64,000 bases of DNA from Oscillospiraceae bacterium (GTDB taxonomy: Bacteria > Bacillota > Clostridia > Oscillospirales > Oscillospiraceae). The notes under the pieces are model-generated. The model saw nothing but the letters and a program-made list of their open reading frames with translations. It was not told where the DNA came from and made no database searches. Location: NCBI GenBank assembly GCA_022800215.1, contig JAAWPV010000072.1, positions 1-64,000 on the forward strand. Reading direction: 5' to 3'. The position numbers and the translations under genes are program-made. Position 1 is the first letter of the stretch, and each line of letters begins with the position of its first letter. Of the stretch, positions 58,759 to 64,000 are shown piece after piece.

Positions 58759-58818
58759 ATGAACAAAAAGAAACTGGAAAATATTGGGGGCATAGGATAT
58801 GGTGAAGCAACGCAATGA
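58759..58818 (+). CDS. possible 19-codon leader peptide overlapping spoIID
   Basis: A 19-residue open frame (MNKKKLENIGGIGYGEATQ) starts with ATG four bases after AGGAG at 58750-58754. It ends 20 bases inside spoIID in another frame. Its ribosome-binding site is better than the one directly before spoIID, so its translation could feed into the spoIID start. It may equally be chance. No family resemblance is seen. Confidence 0.25.
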   Translation: MNKKKLENIGGIGYGEATQ

Positions 58819-59845
58819 CCACAGGGTATCCACTTGGCCCCGGCGGGCGGTGGCGGCAGGGCTGGCGGCAGTACTGCTGCTTTTTTTGGTCCCCTTTTTG
58901 CTGTTGGACGATGGAGAGGAGGACGAAAAGGCTCAACCACTGCCCTCAGCCACCTTGCCGGTAATAGAACCACCTCAGATCACCCCGGTGGCAGGATGGG
59001 ATGCAGGGCAGACACTCCGGCTGCTGAAAAGTGACGGGACGGTGGAGGAGATCACCATGGCGGACTATCTCTGGGGCGTAGTGTCTGCCGAGATGCCTGC
59101 TTCCTTTCAACTGGAGGCCTTGAAAGCCCAGGCGGTGGCCGCCCGGACTTATTGCATCTACCAGCGTTCAGCCAGCGGGGACAAGCACCCGGGGGCCGAT
59201 GTGTGCACTGATTATACCTGCTGTCAGGCCTACCTGACAAAGGAGCAGGCCGCCGTAGGCTGGGGGGAGGAGGCCGGGCGGTACGGCGATAAGATCACCG
59301 CCGCGGTGGCGGAGACGGATGGTCTGTTGTGTCTTTATAACGGCGCACCCATCGACGCGGTGTTTTTTTCCTCCTCGGCGGGGAAGACCTCAGACGCGGT
59401 AACGGTTTGGGGAACTGATGTGCCCTACCTTACTTCGGTGGACAGTCCGGAGGGGGAAGAAGTCCCCGGCTGGCAGACCCGGTCAGACTTTACGGCGGCG
59501 GACTTCACCGCCCGGTTCCTGGAGATCCACCCGGAGGCGGATTTCTCCGGCCCGGCGGAGAGCTGGGTAGGCGGCCTTACCACCGACGAGACGGGGATGG
59601 TAACGGCGGTGACCATTGGCGGCGTGACGGTGACCGGCATCGAGGCCCGGTCTATTTTTGGGCTGCGGTCGGCCCACTTTACCGTGGAGGTGGGGGAGGA
59701 CCAAGTGTTTCTCTGGGTCACAGGCTATGGTCACGGGGTGGGCATGAGCCAGTATGGGGCCAACGCCATGGCCAGCGGGGGCAAGAGCTTTCAGGAGATC
59801 CTGGAGTGGTACTATACCGGAGCGAAAGTTTCAGGGGAGCTATAA
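58799..59845 (+). CDS. spoIID: SpoIID-type peptidoglycan lytic transglycosylase (348 aa)
   Basis: A stage II sporulation protein of the SpoIID/LytB family. In engulfment, SpoIID cleaves glycan strands to produce the anhydro-ended, denuded strands that the SpoIIP/SpoIIM machinery needs. An N-terminal membrane anchor (about residues 16-36) follows a basic cytoplasmic stretch. The signature VVSAEMPASF places the catalytic glutamate at Glu98, followed by LKAQAVAARTY. The conserved GHGVGMSQYGA is at about 311-321. His130, Cys136 and Cys142 are spaced six apart, which I recall as the spacing of zinc ligands in Clostridioides difficile SpoIID. Length fits the family. No spoIIP or spoIIM is in the window, and the gene stands alone after a terminator. 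The start is set by the membrane segment; its ribosome-binding site (GGGGG at 58786-58790) is imperfect. Confidence 0.92.
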   Translation: MVKQRNDHRVSTWPRRAVAAGLAAVLLLFLVPFLLLDDGEEDEKAQPLPSATLPVIEPPQITPVAGWDAGQTLRLLKSDGTVEEITMADYLWGVVSAEMPASFQLEALKAQAVAARTYCIYQRSASGDKHPGADVCTDYTCCQAYLTKEQAAVGWGEEAGRYGDKITAAVAETDGLLCLYNGAPIDAVFFSSSAGKTSDAVTVWGTDVPYLTSVDSPEGEEVPGWQTRSDFTAADFTARFLEIHPEADFSGPAESWVGGLTTDETGMVTAVTIGGVTVTGIEARSIFGLRSAHFTVEVGEDQVFLWVTGYGHGVGMSQYGANAMASGGKSFQEILEWYYTGAKVSGEL

Positions 59846-59994
59846 ACAGCTGTGAAAATGCACAAAAGCAGCACTGAAATTTTGTCCAATATCACAATGT
59901 GAGTTTGAAAGAGAAAATGCAATTTGTAACCGCTATGCCGGCCCGGCTGCCAGTCATTTCTCGTTCAAACTTTTTTGTAAAGGAGAACGAAGAC

Positions 59995-62739
59995 ATGACG
60001 AAGAAATGGAAAAAGTCCCTGGCGGCTTTGCTGGCCATGAGCATGGTCCTGAGTATGCTCAGCGTCAGCGCGTTCGCCGCCGAGGACGGTTGCACATTTA
60101 CCTGGACACGGGATCCTGCCAATGTAGTAGATGTGACGGAAGGAGATCAAACCGTTACAGTTACATTGACTGGTGCATATACCTATCAAGGTAACGAGGT
60201 CGATTTGAACAGCAATAATGTTTGGGAGGCATCACTTGATATCAATGTGGATGAAGCCCTCACGATTGTCAGTGTGACCGGTGCAGACGGTTTGGAGCTT
60301 GAAGACAAAGGAAATGGCCATTATGAGAGGCCGAAGGGCAACAGGACCTCCTCCGACGTGATTGCGACAATTGAAATTGCCATCCCGCAAGATACACAAA
60401 GTGGGACGTATACGCTGGAATTGTCTAATATTTCAACATTGGTTATCATTGGAACAAGCTTGATGCGTTATACCCAGAATGCGAGCGACGATGGTACGAT
60501 CACTATCGATGTAGTCAACAATTCCGTCAGAGAGATCCCTGTGGAGAGCGTGACCCTGGACGAGGAGGCTCTGGAGCTGACTGAGGGCAATACTGCCACC
60601 TTGACCGCGACAGTCGCCCCCGAGGACGCTACCGACAAGACCGTCACATGGAGTTCCGACAATATGGATGTGGCGACTGTGGACGAGAACGGACTTGTGA
60701 CTGCGGTCGCCGAGGGTACCGCCAACATCACCGCCACGGCGGGGGAGCAGTCCGCTGCCTGCGCTGTGAGCGTCAAGGCGGAGGAGCCCGAGGAGCCAAA
60801 GCCGGAGAAGGTATATGTTGCGCAGGTGGGCGAGACCCGGTATGAGACCCTCCAGGCTGCCATCGACGCCGCCCAGAACGGCGACACGGTGACACTGCTG
60901 AAGGACACCACCGAGAGCGTTGTGGTTGCTAAGGAGCAGGACATTACGCTGAACATCCCCGCGGGTGTGACACTGAGCAATGAAAAGTCTGCCACAGGGG
61001 GGGACCGGTCCGCCATCGTGAACAACGGTACGCTGACGGTGGAAGGCACGGGCACCGTCCTGAGCCACTGCTACTATAACGCAGGTGTAGCCCTGCGGAA
61101 CAATCAGGGCGCAACGGTGACACTGAATGGCTGTACATTTATCAATGACAACCAGTCTCAAGCCTATTATGCGCTTCAGAACTTCGGAACCATGAACATC
61201 CACGCGCCTACTGTTGCGACGGCCACGGGAGAAAAGCCCAGCGTGGTGGAAAATGGCTGGACGAATGGAGCGGAGAATACTGCCAAAACCGAAGCGATGC
61301 TGTACATTGATGGCGGTACCTTTACCGGCGGCTGGATCGCACTGAAAAACGATGATTGGGGCAATGCGGTCATTGATGGCGGCATCTTTAGCCCCAGCGA
61401 TGGGTATTCTGATGAAATCCAGAAGTTTGCAGTCCTTAACTGGAACAAGCTCACGATCAACGGTGGTACGTTTACCAACGACGATAATGAGTCAACGATC
61501 ATCACAGGCAGAATGGATACCGATTACGACGTAGGTGAAACGATCATTACCGGCGGAACCTTCACCAACAAGTATTCCGGCGGTGAGACGATTAGCTTGT
61601 GGTACCAATATGAAGGCAAAACGTCCGTCTCTGGCGGCACTTTCTCCACCGAGGTTTTCCGTGAGTACTGCGCCGAGGGGTTTGTTCCCAAGACCAACGA
61701 TGACGGTACCTACACTGTGAGGCCGAAGGTCTCCAGTATCCTGACGACCAATATTGGGACCCGAACCTTCAGAGTGGGCCGGTCCACAGAATTCACCTTC
61801 ACCACCACGGCCAACGATGACGTGGGCATCATGGTGGTGGGAAGCTCCAACTTCAGCAACGAGGACGCCATCACGACGCTGGAATATCTGGCCGGCGATC
61901 AGTGGATCACCTATCCTCGGGGCGAGGCTTTCGGCCCTGCGGAGGGCTTCCCCATGTCTGACGCCACCAGCACTTTCCGGGTGACCTTCGCCCAGGCTGG
62001 CACCTATACCTTTACTGCCAGCACGTACAAGGTGGGCACCAACGAGGTGCTTTGCAGCACGGAAGTGACCTTTACGGTCAATCCACGCTCCACCGGCGGT
62101 GGCGGCGGAAGTACCACCAGGCCTCCTGAAGAGGACCTCCAGGATGAGGATACGCCTTTGACCGACAAGCCCTTCCTCTTTGAGGATGTGGCGGAGACCG
62201 ACTGGTTCTATGAAAGCGTCAACTACGTGTTCCAGAACGACCTGATGAAGGACACCTCCGAGACCTTGTTCAGTCCCTTCATGGCGACGGACCGGGCTAT
62301 GATCGTTACCATGCTCCACCGGATGGAGGAGGAGCCCGGGGTGAACTTCCTGCTGACTTACCCCGACGTGGACGAGGGCCGGTGGTACACCGAAGGCATC
62401 CGCTGGGGTACTTCGGAAGAGATCGCCAAGGGCTACGGCGATGGCAGCTTCGGCCCCACCGACAAGGTGACCCGGGAGCAGTTGGCGGCGTTCCTGTTCC
62501 GCTATGCGGAGTGGAAGGGCTACGATGTGACGGGCCGGGATGACCTGAACAACTTTGGAGATGTGGAGAGCGTCAGCGATTGGGCTTTGGAGGCCGTCCA
62601 GTGGGCTGTCAGCGAGGGCCTTCTGAAGGGCACTGACGATGGCTGGCTCAACCCCCTGGGTGAGGCCAGCCGCAGCGAAACGGCGGAAGTCTTCGCCCGC
62701 TTCGCCCAGGCCCACGCCGAGACCGAGACCGAGAAATAA
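59995..62739 (+). CDS. SLH-anchored surface protein with BIG2 and beta-helix domains (914 aa)
   Basis: The ATG at 59995 follows AGGAG at 59981-59985 and gives a standard signal peptide (residues 1-28, ending SAFA-AED). Next come a beta-sandwich (about 30-165, cohesin- or Ig-like, not assigned), a BIG2 domain (about 181-262, with TVTWSSDNMDVATVDENG), a right-handed beta-helix region (about 272-575) opening YETLQAAIDAAQNGDTVTLL and rich in GGTFT turns, and an Ig-like domain (about 580-695). A GGGGGS linker (about 702) leads to three SLH repeats (about 726-907). It is wall-bound, and the beta-helix suggests carbohydrate binding or adhesion; no catalytic residues were identified. The 149 bases between spoIID and this start hold no clear terminator or promoter. 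A terminator follows the gene. Confidence 0.93.
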   Translation: MTKKWKKSLAALLAMSMVLSMLSVSAFAAEDGCTFTWTRDPANVVDVTEGDQTVTVTLTGAYTYQGNEVDLNSNNVWEASLDINVDEALTIVSVTGADGLELEDKGNGHYERPKGNRTSSDVIATIEIAIPQDTQSGTYTLELSNISTLVIIGTSLMRYTQNASDDGTITIDVVNNSVREIPVESVTLDEEALELTEGNTATLTATVAPEDATDKTVTWSSDNMDVATVDENGLVTAVAEGTANITATAGEQSAACAVSVKAEEPEEPKPEKVYVAQVGETRYETLQAAIDAAQNGDTVTLLKDTTESVVVAKEQDITLNIPAGVTLSNEKSATGGDRSAIVNNGTLTVEGTGTVLSHCYYNAGVALRNNQGATVTLNGCTFINDNQSQAYYALQNFGTMNIHAPTVATATGEKPSVVENGWTNGAENTAKTEAMLYIDGGTFTGGWIALKNDDWGNAVIDGGIFSPSDGYSDEIQKFAVLNWNKLTINGGTFTNDDNESTIITGRMDTDYDVGETIITGGTFTNKYSGGETISLWYQYEGKTSVSGGTFSTEVFREYCAEGFVPKTNDDGTYTVRPKVSSILTTNIGTRTFRVGRSTEFTFTTTANDDVGIMVVGSSNFSNEDAITTLEYLAGDQWITYPRGEAFGPAEGFPMSDATSTFRVTFAQAGTYTFTASTYKVGTNEVLCSTEVTFTVNPRSTGGGGGSTTRPPEEDLQDEDTPLTDKPFLFEDVAETDWFYESVNYVFQNDLMKDTSETLFSPFMATDRAMIVTMLHRMEEEPGVNFLLTYPDVDEGRWYTEGIRWGTSEEIAKGYGDGSFGPTDKVTREQLAAFLFRYAEWKGYDVTGRDDLNNFGDVESVSDWALEAVQWAVSEGLLKGTDDGWLNPLGEASRSETAEVFARFAQAHAETETEK

Positions 62740-62752
62740 TCAGGACCTTTTG

Positions 62753-62785
62753 GAGACCGGGTGCGAAAGCGCCCGGTCTCTTTTT
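62753..62785 (+). terminator. intrinsic terminator after the SLH protein gene
   Basis: A 12-bp stem (62753-62764 with 62769-62780, one G-T pair) is closed by a GAAA tetraloop and followed by TTTTT. Confidence 0.9.
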
Positions 62786-62814
62786 GGGCCGGGGTAGATT
62801 TTTTGCCCTGGGTA

Positions 62815-62823
62815 TGGTACAAT
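62815..62823 (+). promoter_or_regulatory. candidate extended -10 promoter for the FAD oxidoreductase
   Basis: TGGTACAAT has the TGn extension directly before a -10 box one mismatch from TATAAT. No good -35 box sits 17 bases upstream. It lies 47 bases before the start codon and just after the previous terminator. Confidence 0.5.
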
Positions 62824-62869
62824 AAATAGGATATTTTATCCCAACTATGAGGCAAAGGAGCTTTTTGTT

Positions 62870-64000
62870 ATGCGGAACAAGGTAGATGTGGCCATTATCG
62901 GCAGCGGCGAGGCGGGGATCTACGCCGCCTATGAGCTGAGCAGGCTGCGCCCGGAGCTGAAGGTGCTGGTACTGGAGAAGGGCCGGGATATTTACAGCAG
63001 AAGCTGCCCCATTGTGGCAGGGAAGGTGAAGGCCTGCATTCAGTGCGGGGTGTGCGACACCATGTGCGGCTTCGGCGGCGCGGGGGCCTTCTCCGACGGA
63101 AAGTTTAATTTCACCACCGCCTTTGGCGGCTGGCTCACCGACTTTATGGATGCCGGGGAGGTCATGGACCTTATCGGCTATGTAGACGAGATCAACGTGG
63201 GGCATGGAGCCACCACCGAGGTCTACTCCACCGAGACTCCGGCGGCCAAGGCCCTCAGCCGGAAGGCCCTGGAGTTTGACCTCCACCTTCTGCAGGCCCG
63301 GTGCAAGCACCTGGGGACCGAGAACAACCTCCGCATCCTCCAGAATATCTATGAGGGCATGAAGGGACGGGTAGAGTTCCGATTCCAGACCGGCGTGGAG
63401 AAGATAGAGCGCCTGGGAGAGAAGGGCTACCGCCTTATTACCGAGAAGGGGGATGAGGTGGATTGCGACTGGCTCATCGCCGGCCCGGGCCGGTCGGGGG
63501 CGGAGTGGTTCGCCAACGAATGCAAGGGCTTGGGGATCGAGCTTATCAACAATCAGGTGGACATCGGGGTTCGGGTGGAGCTGCCCGCCACCGTCTTTGA
63601 GCACATCACCGACGTGGTGTATGAATCCAAGCTGGTCTACCGCACCAAGCAGTATGGTGATCAGGTGCGGACTTTCTGCATGAACCCTTACGGCCATGTG
63701 GTGGCTGAAAATGTGGAGGGCATCAATACGGTGAACGGTCATTCCTACGCCGATCCCAAGCTGCAAAGTCAGAACACCAACTTTGCCTTGTTGGTGTCCA
63801 ACCGGTTTACCTCCCCCTTTAACGAGCCCTACCGCTACGGCAAGCACATTGCATCCCTTTCCAATATGCTGGCGGGGGGCGTGCTGGTCCAGCGGTTCGG
63901 CGACCTGGTGAACGGTATCCGCACCAATGAACATCGGCTGAGCCAATCCTTCACCCGGCCCACCCTGACGGCAGCGGTGCCCGGTGATCTCAGTCTGGCC
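62870..64000 (+). CDS. FAD-dependent oxidoreductase, COG2509-like (partial, first 377 codons)
   Basis: A cytoplasmic flavoprotein cut by the window edge; 377 codons are visible and the 3' end is missing. AGGAG at 62856-62860 precedes the ATG by nine bases. The N-terminal dinucleotide-binding motif IIGSGEAG (residues 10-16) is followed by an acidic residue at the end of strand 2 (VLVLEKG), as in FAD-binding folds. A cysteine-rich stretch has Cys46, 56, 59, 62 and 66 (CIQCGVCDTMCG) and runs straight into GGAGAFSDGK. That last motif is typical of the uncharacterised FAD-dependent dehydrogenase family COG2509. Family members I know have fewer cysteines there; CxxCxxCxxxC could bind an Fe-S cluster. 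The substrate is unknown. It has its own promoter candidate and is unrelated to the surface cluster. Confidence 0.85.
   Translation, partial: MRNKVDVAIIGSGEAGIYAAYELSRLRPELKVLVLEKGRDIYSRSCPIVAGKVKACIQCGVCDTMCGFGGAGAFSDGKFNFTTAFGGWLTDFMDAGEVMDLIGYVDEINVGHGATTEVYSTETPAAKALSRKALEFDLHLLQARCKHLGTENNLRILQNIYEGMKGRVEFRFQTGVEKIERLGEKGYRLITEKGDEVDCDWLIAGPGRSGAEWFANECKGLGIELINNQVDIGVRVELPATVFEHITDVVYESKLVYRTKQYGDQVRTFCMNPYGHVVAENVEGINTVNGHSYADPKLQSQNTNFALLVSNRFTSPFNEPYRYGKHIASLSNMLAGGVLVQRFGDLVNGIRTNEHRLSQSFTRPTLTAAVPGDLSLA

Noticed and set aside
59899..59994. Upstream in-frame start for the 914-residue SLH protein
   Set aside because: It would bury the signal peptide behind 32 extra residues. AGGAG and a clean signal peptide support 59995.

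Overview
The window looks like part of the chromosome of a Gram-positive, spore-forming Clostridia, most like the Oscillospiraceae group of gut bacteria (Flavonifractor, Oscillibacter, Lawsonibacter type). The grounds are AGGAGG ribosome-binding sites, S-layer homology (SLH) anchoring, a SpoIID gene, dockerin-like modules and a fairly GC-rich base composition. The genus is an inference. No RNA genes, CRISPR arrays or intact mobile elements were seen. Every gene is on the + strand.

Region 1 (1-908) is a long, relatively AT-rich non-coding leader. Region 2 (909-57546) is the core of the window: four consecutive genes for giant secreted proteins of 3249, 9339, 1725 and 4433 residues, closed by a strong intrinsic terminator at 57568-57599. 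Gene 1 combines a cadherin-like domain, a dockerin-like module, a cohesin-like stretch, three tandem Ig/MBG blocks, BIG2 and SLH repeats. Gene 2 is one 28-kb reading frame of about 66 small beta-repeats arranged in a hierarchy: four copies of a 12-domain block (A1-A4) and four copies of a shorter block (B1-B4). The B blocks end in a recurrent, unrecognised 'RPFD' module, and the protein ends in a dockerin and a Pro/Glu tail. Gene 3 has a cohesin-like N-terminus, six copies of an unrecognised WYQxQY...YWW repeat and a Pro/Glu tail. Gene 4 is a beta-domain stalk with two SLH blocks (six repeats in all).

Genes 1 and 4 carry wall-binding SLH repeats. Genes 2 and 3 carry no SLH or LPXTG signal, but have a dockerin and a cohesin-like domain respectively. 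The simplest reading is a multi-protein surface assembly in which SLH proteins hold the unanchored giants non-covalently. That model is inference. Genes 1 and 2 are 75 bp apart. Gene 3 has its own good sigma-A-type promoter and a hairpin in its leader. Genes 3 and 4 overlap by ATGA.

Region 3 (57600-64000) holds four separate units: a VanS-like sensor kinase with its own promoter and no adjacent response regulator; spoIID, possibly preceded by a 19-codon leader; a 914-residue BIG2/beta-helix/SLH surface protein; and the first 377 codons of an FAD-dependent oxidoreductase that runs off the window. Intrinsic terminators follow the kinase and the SLH protein.
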